The position numbers and the translations under genes are program-made. The notes beneath the pieces were generated by a model. It saw only the letters and a program-made list of their open reading frames with translations. It searched no databases and was not told the DNA's origin. From CAZNYN01 sp964577295 (GTDB lineage: Bacteria > Synergistota > Synergistia > Synergistales > Synergistaceae): a stretch of DNA of 42,540 bases. The stretch lies in NCBI GenBank assembly GCA_964577295.1, contig CAZNYN010000014.1, positions 1-42,540 on the forward strand, in the 5' to 3' direction. The first letter of the stretch is position 1. Every line of letters begins with the position of its first letter. Below are positions 6,887 to 15,307 of this stretch, piece after piece.

Positions 6887-7414
6887 TTAATATTCTATGC
6901 CTCGCCTGCCTTGGAGGCCTTTTTGGTATGGGTGTTTTATCTCTTTCATTTCTGTAACGAGGTCTGCTTCTTCTATGAGTTCACGCGGCGCATTTCTGCC
7001 GGTCAAAACAAGTTCTAAGCTCTTTGTTTTGGAGCGCAGGATGTCCAGTACGCCGCCGAGAGGTATTAATTTGTAGTCCAGAGCGACGATTATTTCGTCA
7101 AGTATCAAGAGGTCATACTCTCCAGATGAAGCGGCTTCACTTGCCAGAGCAAGTCCCCGTTCCGCTTCTTGAAAGTCTTTGGGTTCTTCTTTGCCTCTGT
7201 ATACGTAGTCGGGGCGTCCTGTCTGGACAAATGTGACATTTGGCAGGAGTTTGACTGCGGAGAGTTCGCCGTAGTGTTCCCAGCCTTTCATGAACTGTAT
7301 TACGGCAATTTTTGCCCCCTGTCCGCAGGCACGGAGCACAAGCCCGAGTGCTGCCGTTGTCTTTCCCTTGCCGTTTCCCGTGTATATCTGAATGAGTCCG
7401 TCCTGTCCGAGCAT
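6887..7414 (-). CDS. cobO: Cob(I)yrinic acid a,c-diamide adenosyltransferase (CobO/CobA type)
   Basis: This 175-aa protein has the P-loop GNGKGKTTAALG (14-25), FMKGWEHYGEL, the LILDEIIVALDYKLI Walker B region, and LVLTGRNAPRELIEEADLVTEM near the end. This is the BtuR/CobO adenosyltransferase pattern. It transfers the 5'-deoxyadenosyl group of ATP to cob(I)alamin or its precursors. It starts 5 bases after the M48 protease stop and is probably co-transcribed with it. Together with CobU at 27301 it shows corrinoid metabolism in this organism, though no full cobalamin operon is in the window. Confidence 0.92.
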   Translation of the reverse strand: MLGQDGLIQIYTGNGKGKTTAALGLVLRACGQGAKIAVIQFMKGWEHYGELSAVKLLPNVTFVQTGRPDYVYRGKEEPKDFQEAERGLALASEAASSGEYDLLILDEIIVALDYKLIPLGGVLDILRSKTKSLELVLTGRNAPRELIEEADLVTEMKEIKHPYQKGLQGRRGIEY

Positions 7415-7419
7415 GGTGT

Positions 7420-8088
7420 TTACTCCTTAGCCTTTTTCTCCGAGCCGTCGGGGAATTTCGCGTTTGGCTTTATGCTTAAGATTTCGTTCCTTATGTGGAG
7501 AAGTCTGCGCTCATCGGGCGGATGTGAGTTGAATCCGCTGGGCTGAGTACGCCCTCCGTTGTTCGATAGTTTGAGCATGGCACTGTATAGTCCGACAGGG
7601 TCTTCGCCTTTTGAGTATGCAAGGTGAACGGAGTAGTCGTCGGCTTCGACTTCCTGCTCTCTGCTCCAGCCCGCATAGGCGAGGTTCGCTCCTACATTGG
7701 CGGCTGTGCTGCCTATTCCTCCGCCAAGCAGGTTGCCCAGTATGGCTGACGCTATGCCGAGGCCCGCGGCTCTGTTTACTGTGTTTTCGTAGTGTCCGAG
7801 TTTTGCGTGTCCCGCTTCGTGCGCGAATACTCCGTAAAGTTCCGCCTGTGTGTCCAGTAAGTCGAGCAGGCCCGTGGTTACTGTTACGGAGCTGCCGTTT
7901 GCCACCCATGCGTTTGGCTCTTTTTCGACTTTGACGTTAAACGGCAGTTTTGTAAGTTCCGTCGCCTGCGCTACTTTTTCCCATACTTTGTGAGCGTCCG
8001 CATGGGAGAGTTTGGCATCGGCGGTATTTGCCGCGAAGCACAGTACGCAGGCTGCTGTTATGAGAGAGATTATGTGTTTTTTTGACAT
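7420..8088 (-). CDS. Secreted M48-family metalloprotease
   Basis: The ATG at 8088 is preferred over upstream codons because AAAGGAGG lies 7 bases ahead of it and a signal peptide follows at once (MSKKHIISLITAACVLCFAA, cleavage likely after ADA). The 222-aa protein has HEAGH (zinc ligands and catalytic Glu), the glycine-rich segment LGNLLGGGIGS, and QEVEADDYS with the third zinc ligand. This matches periplasmic Oma1/BepA-like M48 peptidases in compact form without TPR repeats. The C terminus is basic. It probably degrades misfolded envelope proteins. It sits between nudC and cobO on the same strand. Confidence 0.9.
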   Translation of the reverse strand: MSKKHIISLITAACVLCFAANTADAKLSHADAHKVWEKVAQATELTKLPFNVKVEKEPNAWVANGSSVTVTTGLLDLLDTQAELYGVFAHEAGHAKLGHYENTVNRAAGLGIASAILGNLLGGGIGSTAANVGANLAYAGWSREQEVEADDYSVHLAYSKGEDPVGLYSAMLKLSNNGGRTQPSGFNSHPPDERRLLHIRNEILSIKPNAKFPDGSEKKAKE

Positions 8089-8187
8089 TTTCACAGCCTC
8101 CTTTGCCGACTTGTTATTTATGAGATAAATTTTCCCCAATTATTCTGTACTGCGCAACAGTAGTTTATGCGGTAAGGATATTTTGGT

Positions 8188-8964
8188 CTATTTTGAGTTT
8201 TGTCTCATTCTTGCGGCAAAGTCCTCTATTAGTTTTGCCGATATGCTTATTCCCCTGTAGTAATCGGGGATTTCGTCCGGGGCAAACCATCTGACGTCCG
8301 TAAGTTCTTCTTTTTGGGGAATTATTTCTCCGCTCTCCCATTCTGCGGTAAATCCGAGCATGAGTGAGTGCGGAAATGCCCACGGCTGACTTCCGAAGTA
8401 TTTTATGTTTTTGACTTTTATGTGAGATTCTTCGTATATTTCGCGTCTCACGCAATCTTCGAGGTTCTCTCCCGGTTCTGTGAATCCTGCCAGAACGCTG
8501 TATCTGCCCTTGGGGAAGTTGACTCCGTGACCCATCAGGAGTTTGCCCTCTTTTTCGACCGCGACTATGACTGCGGGGCATATTACGGGGAAGAAGAGTT
8601 CTCCGCACTCGCCGCACTTCATGGCAAATTCTTTTGTGTCAAAATGTGTTTTGCCTCCGCATACTCCGCAGTATTTCCGCGCTCTCTGCCAGTCCGTAAG
8701 GTGAAAGGCTTTTGCCATTCTGAAGAATTTTGCTTCGCCTATGGTCATCCATGCGCCGCGTCTTTCAAAGAGGGCGAAGCCTGTCGGAATTTCTGCCGAC
8801 GGGTCGAGTTCCGCCCATATATCTGAATCCTGTTTTTCTCTGTCGACGGATCCGCTGTTTAAGAAGTATGTCTCCAGTCCCAGTGTGGTTTCGGGCACAT
8901 GAGAACCGTCCGACGAGAGCAATATTCTGCCATTCTGAAACATGTAGTAAGAAGTCATGTACAA
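8188..8964 (-). CDS. nudC: NAD+ diphosphatase NudC (Nudix hydrolase)
   Basis: This 258-aa protein has an N-terminal domain, then a four-cysteine zinc ribbon (CGVCGGKTHF...KCGECGELFFP). A Nudix box follows: GFTEPGENLEDCVRREIYEE. Next comes SQPWAFPHSLMLGF, the SQPW motif diagnostic of the NADH pyrophosphatase subfamily. These enzymes split NAD(H) to NMN(H) and AMP, and the family can remove NAD caps from RNA. The start at 8964 follows AAGGGG. It is complete and of normal length. Confidence 0.93.
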   Translation of the reverse strand: MYMTSYYMFQNGRILLSSDGSHVPETTLGLETYFLNSGSVDREKQDSDIWAELDPSAEIPTGFALFERRGAWMTIGEAKFFRMAKAFHLTDWQRARKYCGVCGGKTHFDTKEFAMKCGECGELFFPVICPAVIVAVEKEGKLLMGHGVNFPKGRYSVLAGFTEPGENLEDCVRREIYEESHIKVKNIKYFGSQPWAFPHSLMLGFTAEWESGEIIPQKEELTDVRWFAPDEIPDYYRGISISAKLIEDFAARMRQNSK

Positions 8965-9175
8965 GCCCCTTTTTTCGTTGATTTTACTATTGTATCACTG
9001 ACGCGCGATAGTTAGTGAGGCAGGGGCGCCACGCTCTGTTTTTCTGTTAAAAGAAAATTATGAATAATAAAATTTGCCGCTATTCTTAAATACTCTTTAT
9101 TTTTTTATGCAATATGCTAAAATTTCTTTGCACAGAACCGGCAACGAATATGCAGTTATTTATGGAGGGGTAAAG

Positions 9176-10528
9176 ATGCAGCTGGAACGTTTCAATGGTA
9201 AGATTGAAGATGCTGATTTTCTAAACTTATTGATGATTGATATTTTTGGAAATATGCGCAGTGTCTCACTTCCCAAGGCCTATGTCAGCGAAAAGATTCT
9301 CGCCGAGGGCATAGGCTTTGACGCTTCGAACTACGGTTACGCCAAGGTCAATAACTCGGACATGGTGGCTATTCCCGACATGTCCACAGCGTTTTTTGAA
9401 ATTCGCGGAGAGTATAAGATGCTTCACGTCTTCTGCGATGTCGTATCTACGGAGAGGGAAGTTTTTAATCAGTATCCGAGAAACATTATCCGCAACACGG
9501 AGAGTTACCTCAAGGAAAAGGGCATAGCGGACACAGCCAAAGTTCTTGTCGAGCTTGAGTATTATGTCTTTGAAAACGTTGAATATTCGTCGGGGCCAGA
9601 CCACGCATGCTACTGCGTAACGTCCTCCGAGGGATTCGGAGAGGGCTTTGAGACAGGGCCGAGAGTTGACCCGCACAAGGCATACCACCGTATGCCCCCT
9701 GAAGATAAGTATATGGATTTCCGCAACGAGACCGTACACCTTATGGAAGTTCTGGGAATCCCCGTTAAGTACCACCACCACGAAGTCGCAATCTCTCAGC
9801 TTGAAATAGAGCTTGATTTTATGGATATAGCGCGCGCCGGAGACCAGGTAACATTGGCAAAGTGGATTGTAAAGCAGGTCGCGGACGAGATGGGACTCTC
9901 CGTGACATTCATGCCGAAGCCTCTTTACAAGATGCCCGGAAACGGCATGCACGTGCACCAGTTCCTCGAGAAGGACGGCAAGTCTATTTTCCCCGGCAAT
10001 GCTCTCTTCAACCTTACGGACGAAGCTCTTTCCTACACAGCGGGAATGCTGAGCCACAGCCTTACGGGAAGCCTTCTCGCCTTTGCGTGCCCTTCGACAA
10101 ACAGTTTCCGCAGACTTGTCCACGGATATGAAGCACCAGTAAGCGCGACATTCGCAAAGGGTTCAAGAGCCGCGGCTGTGAGAATCCCGGGATATGTCAA
10201 GAAGGAAGAGACGAGAGTCGAGTACCGCACGGGAGACGCTTCGGCAAATATATACTTCTTCCTAGCGGCAATGGTTCTGGCGGGAGCGGACGGCATAGCA
10301 AAGAAGCTCGACCCTGTAGCTTTGGGATATCAGAGTCAGGATTCAAAGGAAGAGTACACATTCCCGCTCAATCTGAACGCGGTTCTTGACGGACTTGAGA
10401 AGGATAAGGAGTATCTTGCTCCCGTATTCCCCGAGAAGCTCTTAGAGCTCTGGACAAAGGCGAAGCGCGCCGAAGCGGAGTATATTTACAACGCGCCGAC
10501 GCCGCAGGAGTATGAGCTTTACTACTAA
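9176..10528 (+). CDS. glnA: Glutamine synthetase family protein (GlnA, type I, non-adenylylated form)
   Basis: The ATG at 9176 follows GGAGGGG, giving 450 aa. Glutamine synthetase landmarks are present: KYHHHEVAISQLEIEL (glutamate/metal site), GNGMHVHQFL, RLVHGYEAPVSATF, SRAAAVRIPG, and a late ASANIYFFLAAMVLAGADGI block. Several are altered from the usual form: EVAISQ instead of EVAPGQ, and NGMHVHQF instead of SGMHxHxS. The NLYDLPPEE adenylylation loop is absent; the matching segment reads FPLNLNAVLDGLEKDKEY. The product could be the main ammonia-assimilating enzyme or a GlnA-like gamma-glutamyl ligase with another amine substrate. It is monocistronic with its own terminator. Confidence 0.85.
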   Translation: MQLERFNGKIEDADFLNLLMIDIFGNMRSVSLPKAYVSEKILAEGIGFDASNYGYAKVNNSDMVAIPDMSTAFFEIRGEYKMLHVFCDVVSTEREVFNQYPRNIIRNTESYLKEKGIADTAKVLVELEYYVFENVEYSSGPDHACYCVTSSEGFGEGFETGPRVDPHKAYHRMPPEDKYMDFRNETVHLMEVLGIPVKYHHHEVAISQLEIELDFMDIARAGDQVTLAKWIVKQVADEMGLSVTFMPKPLYKMPGNGMHVHQFLEKDGKSIFPGNALFNLTDEALSYTAGMLSHSLTGSLLAFACPSTNSFRRLVHGYEAPVSATFAKGSRAAAVRIPGYVKKEETRVEYRTGDASANIYFFLAAMVLAGADGIAKKLDPVALGYQSQDSKEEYTFPLNLNAVLDGLEKDKEYLAPVFPEKLLELWTKAKRAEAEYIYNAPTPQEYELYY

Positions 10529-10570
10529 ACTGCTGACGATAGTTTATTAGTTTATTTTCATTGCAATTTT

Positions 10571-10605
10571 GCCCCGCCTTTTTAAAGAGGCGGGGCTTTG
10601 CTTTA
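10571..10605 (+). terminator. Terminator of glnA
   Basis: GCCCCGCCT pairs with AGGCGGGGC across 8 bases and is followed by TTTGCTTTATT. It lies between convergent glnA and the Ppx/GppA gene. The T-run favours the plus strand. Confidence 0.8.
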
Positions 10606-11505
10606 TTCTCCCAATAGGAGCATGTGGCGGAGGCCCATGTCGCTTATTGTTATTTTTTCGGCATTGCACACTTCCATTGCCGCTCTTGCGATACAGACGC
10701 CAGCGGTTATTATTTCTGCTCGCGCCGCTTCCAGCCCTTTGATTTTTTTTCTTTCTTCGAGAGAGCAGAGGGCGAATTTTTCCGCAAGAAGGTCTGCATC
10801 TCTCTTTGTGATTACATAGCCCTGAACTTTCCGCGCGTCGTAGACATCCATGCCCTCTTTTACCGCTGCCATGGATGTGATGTTTCCGCCCATGCCTATT
10901 AGAATCGCTCCGCTTGAAGCTATTCCGCCTTTTGAGATTTCTTCCGTTATTTCCGCTTGAGCTTCCGCAAGTTTTTCTTTTGAAATGGGCATATCGGAGA
11001 AGTATTTTTCCGTAAGCCTTATAGCGCCTATGTTAAGGCTCTTTTCATAGGTTATAGCACCGTTTTCGCCGAATACAAATTCGGTGCTTCCGCCTCCCGT
11101 GTCGAAGGTGACAACTTTTGAACATCGCGCTTCTTCTATACCGTAAAGAGCCGCCAGAAATGAGAGACGCGCTTCCTCGTCTCCCGATATTGTCCTTACA
11201 TCAATATTAGTCAGCTTCTTTATACTCTTTATGAGGTCAAATCCGTTCTCTGCGGCGCGCAGTGCCATTGTCCCAGCAACGGTGATATCATGGGCTTTGA
11301 GCTCTTTTGCCTCATTTACATAGTTGAAGACTGCAAGAGATGTCCTTTTTACCGCTTCTTCGGAGAGACGGCCGCTTGAAGCAAGCCCCTCCCCCAGTTT
11401 TGTCACGACGCTTGTGTCTTTTATCATGGACAGTTCTCTTCCGGAAACATCCCCTACTGAGAGTTTCACGGAGTTTGTCCCTATATCCACGGAAGCTCTT
11501 ATCAT
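10603..11505 (-). CDS. Ppx/GppA family phosphatase
   Basis: This 300-aa protein has the ASKHA phosphate-1 motif SVDIGTNSVKLSV at the N terminus, VAGTMALRAAEN, the phosphate-2 motif VVTFDTGGGSTEFVF, and LIGMGGNITSMAAV. It is the short, two-lobe form without the C-terminal HD domain, as seen in many anaerobes. Family members hydrolyse polyphosphate and/or the gamma phosphate of pppGpp, and sequence alone does not separate these. The gene is divergent from the DHH phosphoesterase gene. Confidence 0.9.
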   Translation of the reverse strand: MIRASVDIGTNSVKLSVGDVSGRELSMIKDTSVVTKLGEGLASSGRLSEEAVKRTSLAVFNYVNEAKELKAHDITVAGTMALRAAENGFDLIKSIKKLTNIDVRTISGDEEARLSFLAALYGIEEARCSKVVTFDTGGGSTEFVFGENGAITYEKSLNIGAIRLTEKYFSDMPISKEKLAEAQAEITEEISKGGIASSGAILIGMGGNITSMAAVKEGMDVYDARKVQGYVITKRDADLLAEKFALCSLEERKKIKGLEAARAEIITAGVCIARAAMEVCNAEKITISDMGLRHMLLLGE

Positions 11506-11557
11506 TATTTATTCCTCCTCTTAAAAATCTCACTGTATGTGTTTTCTCTTCCCCTAC

Positions 11558-11588
11558 TTTATACACTATTTTGCCTTGTTGCTGTAAA
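11558..11588 (-). promoter_or_regulatory. Likely promoter of the Ppx/GppA gene
   Basis: Read on the minus strand: TTTACA, 19 bases, TATAAA preceded by TG (extended -10). The long spacer makes it only moderately convincing. Confidence 0.4.
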
Positions 11589-11635
11589 ATTATCGTGACA
11601 TACGAGACAGAATACTCTGAAGGGGTGCTGCATAG

Positions 11636-12637
11636 ATGACACAGCCGCTTTTGCACATAATAAGCCACACGGATTTGGACGGGGTTGCGGCAGCAGCGCT
11701 TGCGTGGCATGCCAATACAGATACGGGATATCTTATAAAGGTCTCTCTCACGGGCTACGGAGATGTCGACTCTCTTATAACGGAGACTCTGGCGGCCAAT
11801 GCAGAGCCGCTGGTGCTGGATCTCTTCTGCCAGAGAGATGAAACGGTCGATATTATAGACAAAACGAGAGACGAGGCACTTCCTCCCTTTCTCTTTGACC
11901 ATCACAAGAGTAATTCCGAAAGGTACGGCGGCAGGAAGTGGGCCGTCATAGATACGAATTACTGCGGTGCTCTCGTCTATTGGAATTATCTTATGTCGCA
12001 GGAGCTTGAACCTGCGCGCATGGCTCGGGTGAAGGCTCTTGAGCCGTTTATACGCATAGCCAACGACAGGGATTTATGGCTCGGGCAGATTCCGGAGAGC
12101 AGGCTGTGGCAGGCTCTTGTGACTATGTGCGGACAGTGGGGCGCGCTTATGCGCCTTATCGCAAATCCCTCCGCGGACCTTACGCCTGAGGAGAGGGCGG
12201 GAGCGGAGGACTTTGTAGAGCGGCAGGAGAAGCGTTTTGACGCTGCCAAGGACAAAATAATACGCACGGGCAGCGAGCTTTCTTTCGTCTGCGACGGAGT
12301 TTTGGAGTTCGGGGATGTATCCGACTTCTGCGGCCTGATATTGGACAGGGACGATAACCCGCCTCTCGTGGCGGCAGTTGCGGCAAAGCGCATGAACGGC
12401 GACTGGGCTGTATCTCTGAGAAGCCGCGACGGCCTTGCGGGGAGGGTTATGAGCCTTTTAAAAGACGGAAAGAAAGTCCGCGGCGGCGGCCACGGCGATG
12501 CGTCCGCGATATATTTCCCGCGCCACTATACTGAGCTTCAAATGAAAGATTCCATACTTGCGGCTATAAGAGTGGAGAAAGAGCGCGATGAAGCTCCGCG
12601 CATAACTCTGGGCGACATTTTCGGAGGATTGATGTAG
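11636..12637 (+). CDS. DHH-family phosphoesterase
   Basis: This 333-aa protein begins with SHTDLDGVAAAA (motif I with metal-binding Asp) and has FLFDHHKSN (DHH motif, about 88-90). It ends with a DHHA1-type domain carrying RGGGHGDASA near residue 282. The family includes nano-RNases, RecJ-like exonucleases, cyclic dinucleotide phosphodiesterases and pyrophosphatases. There are no membrane, PAS or CBS domains, so it is a soluble two-domain protein. The exact substrate cannot be read from sequence. The downstream glycosyltransferase starts 4 bases after its stop, so they form an operon. Confidence 0.88.
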   Translation: MTQPLLHIISHTDLDGVAAAALAWHANTDTGYLIKVSLTGYGDVDSLITETLAANAEPLVLDLFCQRDETVDIIDKTRDEALPPFLFDHHKSNSERYGGRKWAVIDTNYCGALVYWNYLMSQELEPARMARVKALEPFIRIANDRDLWLGQIPESRLWQALVTMCGQWGALMRLIANPSADLTPEERAGAEDFVERQEKRFDAAKDKIIRTGSELSFVCDGVLEFGDVSDFCGLILDRDDNPPLVAAVAAKRMNGDWAVSLRSRDGLAGRVMSLLKDGKKVRGGGHGDASAIYFPRHYTELQMKDSILAAIRVEKERDEAPRITLGDIFGGLM

Positions 12638-12640
12638 AAA

Positions 12641-13741
12641 TTGAAGTCCATAGCGGTAATTTACGCATCTGAGGGGACGGGACACAGAACTGCGGCAGAG
12701 GCACTGGCAGCGCACTTTAAGCTCGCCTGCCCCGACGGCAATGTTCTGTGCCGCGACATTCTTGACTACACTCCGCTCATTCTGCACAGAACAGTCTCGG
12801 ACGGCTACCTTTTTATGGCTAGACACACTCCTTGGGCGTGGGGCTGGTTTTACCGCTCATCCGACAGGCAGTCGCTTCAGGCATCATGCTTTGACAAGAT
12901 ACATGACATTCTCTGCTCTCTATACCTTCCAAAACTGGAAAAGGAACTGTACGAATGCGGAGCTGAGGCTGTATTTTTTACCCACTACTTTGCCGCTGCC
13001 GTGACGGCACGCAGAAATTTGGGCAGATTTCCTGTCTTTTATGTGAATACGGACTTTGTATGTCACAGATTTCAAAGGGACAAGATATATAAGGAATCTT
13101 TTGTAGCAAGCCCTATTGCCGTAAAGCAGCACCATGACGAAGGAATATACAACGTGGCGGATACAGGCATCCCCATAGCTCCGAAATATATGAATCTGCC
13201 GTCAAAGGAAGAGGCGCGCAGGAAGCTGAACTTTGCCCCCTCGGATAAGATAGTGCTCATCGGAGGAGGGGGAATAGGAGCGGGATCTGTTCCAGAAGCG
13301 GCAGACTCTCTTTCGCGCCGTGAAGATATTACGTCTGTAGTGATATGCGGAAACAATAAGCGCCTTTTCAATGCTCTCTCGCGAAGGTACAGAGGGTGCG
13401 CCAATATGAGGATAGAGGGCTTTGTCCCCAATATGGAGGAGTTTTACGCCGCTTCGGATATCGGAATTATGAAGCCGGGAGGCCTTTCTCTGTCGGAAGC
13501 TCTTGCGGCACATCTGCCGCTGCTGCTCATGGATCCGATACCGGGACAGGAGCAGCTTAACATGGATTATATATGCGGAAACGGCGCGGCTTTGCCCCTT
13601 AAAGAACCGAAAGACGCGGCGGAGGAAGTCGGCGCTCTCTTGGAAAACAGCGAGAAGCTCCGTGCTATGCTCGTAAATGCCGAGACTCTCTCGAGGGCGA
13701 ATGCTGCTAAAAATATTTTAAAAGAAGCTCTGCACCTTTAA
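12641..13741 (+). CDS. MGDG synthase/UgtP-like glycosyltransferase
   Basis: It uses a TTG start at 12641, with GGAGGA 13 bases upstream inside the end of the previous gene. The 366-aa protein has the GT28 diacylglycerol-glycosyltransferase layout. The N-terminal acceptor domain carries YASEGTGHRTAAEAL and VNTDFVCHRF. The C-terminal nucleotide-sugar domain carries LIGGGGIGAGS, then FVPNMEEFYAASDIGIMKPGG and PIPGQEQLNMDYI. Family members transfer glucose or galactose from UDP-sugars to diacylglycerol, making membrane glycolipids. The acceptor here is unknown. The G-G-G loop and MKPGG donor site look functional. Confidence 0.85.
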   Translation: MKSIAVIYASEGTGHRTAAEALAAHFKLACPDGNVLCRDILDYTPLILHRTVSDGYLFMARHTPWAWGWFYRSSDRQSLQASCFDKIHDILCSLYLPKLEKELYECGAEAVFFTHYFAAAVTARRNLGRFPVFYVNTDFVCHRFQRDKIYKESFVASPIAVKQHHDEGIYNVADTGIPIAPKYMNLPSKEEARRKLNFAPSDKIVLIGGGGIGAGSVPEAADSLSRREDITSVVICGNNKRLFNALSRRYRGCANMRIEGFVPNMEEFYAASDIGIMKPGGLSLSEALAAHLPLLLMDPIPGQEQLNMDYICGNGAALPLKEPKDAAEEVGALLENSEKLRAMLVNAETLSRANAAKNILKEALHL

Positions 13742-13755
13742 GGACGCGGAGCTTC
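13724..13755. terminator. Weak hairpin between convergent genes
   Basis: GAAGCTC and GAGCTTC pair across 18 bases, with CCTTTAAGG inside. It overlaps the 3' end of the glycosyltransferase gene and is followed by CCCTTTAT. It may serve both converging transcripts, but the T-run is poor. Confidence 0.35.
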
Positions 13756-13758
13756 CCT

Positions 13759-14298
13759 TTATCTTCTCCCTGAAATTGCCTTCGCAGCCTCTTCGTGCAG
13801 CTCCTTTGAGCGTTTTGAAAAACAGACAAGGCGCACTTCTTCTATCTCATCATGCTCTTTTAAAAAATGATATACGGTGCTGTATGCTATTGCAGCCGCT
13901 GTCTCGGGCGGGAATCTGTATACTCCCGTCGATATCGCGGGGAAAGCCACGCTTTTCGCTCCTATTCTCAGTGCCTCATTAAGGCTGTTTTCGTACGCTG
14001 CCTCAAGCGTCTCGAGCTCGCCGCATCCTCCGCCGCGCCATATCGGCCCTACGGTGTGTATCACGTATTTCGCGGGAAGATTGTATCCCTTTGTCGTCCT
14101 GGCTTCTCCGGGAGGACAGCCGCCTATTTTCGCACACTCGGTGAGAAGCTCCGGGCCCGCGGCTCTGTGAATGGCTCCGTCCACCCCTCCTCCGCCCAAA
14201 AGTCCGCTGTTTGCCGCATTTACGATGGCATCTACAGCTTCTTTTGTTATGTCGCCCTCTTTTATAATGATATTTTCATAATTTTTCACCGATATCAC
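13759..14298 (-). CDS. Macro-domain ADP-ribose hydrolase
   Basis: This 179-aa protein is a single macro domain: DAIVNAANSGLLGGGGVDGA (ADP-ribose binding and catalytic Asn/Asp), IHRAAGPEL, PAKYVIHTVGPIWRGG, and SVAFPAISTGVYRFP. It resembles YmdB/MacroD-type O-acetyl-ADP-ribose deacetylases, which also remove mono-ADP-ribose from acidic residues. No sirtuin or ADP-ribosyltransferase gene lies next to it. It is monocistronic and divergent from the EamA transporter gene. Confidence 0.93.
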   Translation of the reverse strand: MISVKNYENIIIKEGDITKEAVDAIVNAANSGLLGGGGVDGAIHRAAGPELLTECAKIGGCPPGEARTTKGYNLPAKYVIHTVGPIWRGGGCGELETLEAAYENSLNEALRIGAKSVAFPAISTGVYRFPPETAAAIAYSTVYHFLKEHDEIEEVRLVCFSKRSKELHEEAAKAISGRR

Positions 14299-14358
14299 CT
14301 CAATGTTTATTCTTATGAATATATGTCTTTGCTGTTTTTAAAAAATTTTTTTATGGTT

Positions 14359-14386
14359 TTGTGATAGACTTGTAGAATATTATAAA
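14359..14386 (+). promoter_or_regulatory. Promoter of the EamA transporter gene
   Basis: TTGTGA at 14359-14364 and TATAAA at 14381-14386 are 16 bases apart, 28 bases ahead of the chosen start codon. Confidence 0.6.
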
Positions 14387-14413
14387 ATGCACAGAAGTTT
14401 GGAGATGACTTTT

Positions 14414-15304
14414 ATGGTTTCAAAGGATAAAATTTTAACTTACGCAATGGCAGTCTCCGTAACTGTGATATGGAGCATCACTTTTATATCCACAAAGGTG
14501 CTTCTGCAATATCTCTCTCCCACGGAGGTTCTCTTTTACAGATACATAATAGCATATCTGGTCTTTATCGCCGTCAGCCCAAAGCCCGTAATACCGCACT
14601 CGCTGCGCGGGGAAGTTCCGTTCTTTCTCTGCGGACTGCTGGGTGTTACGCTCTATTTCCTCTTTGAGAACTGCGCTCTGCTATATAGCACCGCTTCAAA
14701 TGTATCTCTTCTCGTCTCGAGCGCTCCGATGCTTACGGGCGTGGTCGCACACTTTTTGACAAAGAACGAGAAGATGGACAGGAGGTTCGCCGTTGCCTGT
14801 ATTTTCGGCCTCAGCGGAGTTTTCCTCATAGTTTTCAACGGTCATTTTGTTCTGCACTTAAACCCTCTCGGAGATATGCTTGCCGTACTTGCGGCTCTCT
14901 CTTTTGCCTTTTACTCCATCATAATAAAGAGTGCAAGCAAGGCGGATTACAGCGCTATTCAGATAACGAGAAAGACCTTTTTCTACTCCCTGGTGACACT
15001 TGTGCCGCTACTCTTTACGGACGCATTCGCATGGAAGCCCGAAGTGCTGGTAAAGCCGGAAGTTATAGGGCACCTCGTCTTTCTGGGTGTGCTTGCCTCA
15101 TCCGTATGCTTTCTGCTCTGGAACAAGGTAATATGGAGCTTGGGCGCGGTTAAGGCAAATAACCTTATATACCTAACTCCCCCCATGACCATGGTTTTCG
15201 CATCGATTATGCTTCACGAGAAAATTACCGTCTGTGCAGTCGCGGGAGGAGCTCTTATTCTGGCGGGAGTATGTATCTCTCAGAGAGAGAAGAAAAAGGT
15301 ATAG
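14414..15304 (+). CDS. EamA (drug/metabolite) family transporter
   Basis: The ATG at 14414 is chosen because GGAG lies 9 bases before it; two in-frame ATGs further up lack one. The 296-aa protein is highly hydrophobic with ten predicted membrane helices in two EamA repeats. The first repeat starts with VTVIWSITFISTKVLLQYLSP and the second runs from about residue 150 to MVFASIMLHEKITVCAVAGGALILAG. Family members export or import amino acids and other metabolites at the inner membrane; the substrate is unknown. It meets the LysR regulator gene tail to tail with a 3-base gap. Confidence 0.9.
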   Translation: MVSKDKILTYAMAVSVTVIWSITFISTKVLLQYLSPTEVLFYRYIIAYLVFIAVSPKPVIPHSLRGEVPFFLCGLLGVTLYFLFENCALLYSTASNVSLLVSSAPMLTGVVAHFLTKNEKMDRRFAVACIFGLSGVFLIVFNGHFVLHLNPLGDMLAVLAALSFAFYSIIIKSASKADYSAIQITRKTFFYSLVTLVPLLFTDAFAWKPEVLVKPEVIGHLVFLGVLASSVCFLLWNKVIWSLGAVKANNLIYLTPPMTMVFASIMLHEKITVCAVAGGALILAGVCISQREKKKV

Positions 15305-15307
15305 AGG

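Noticed and set aside
9266..10123. 285-codon frame antisense to glutamine synthetase
   Set aside because: It is a shadow of strong codon bias in glnA, with no domain and no start signals.
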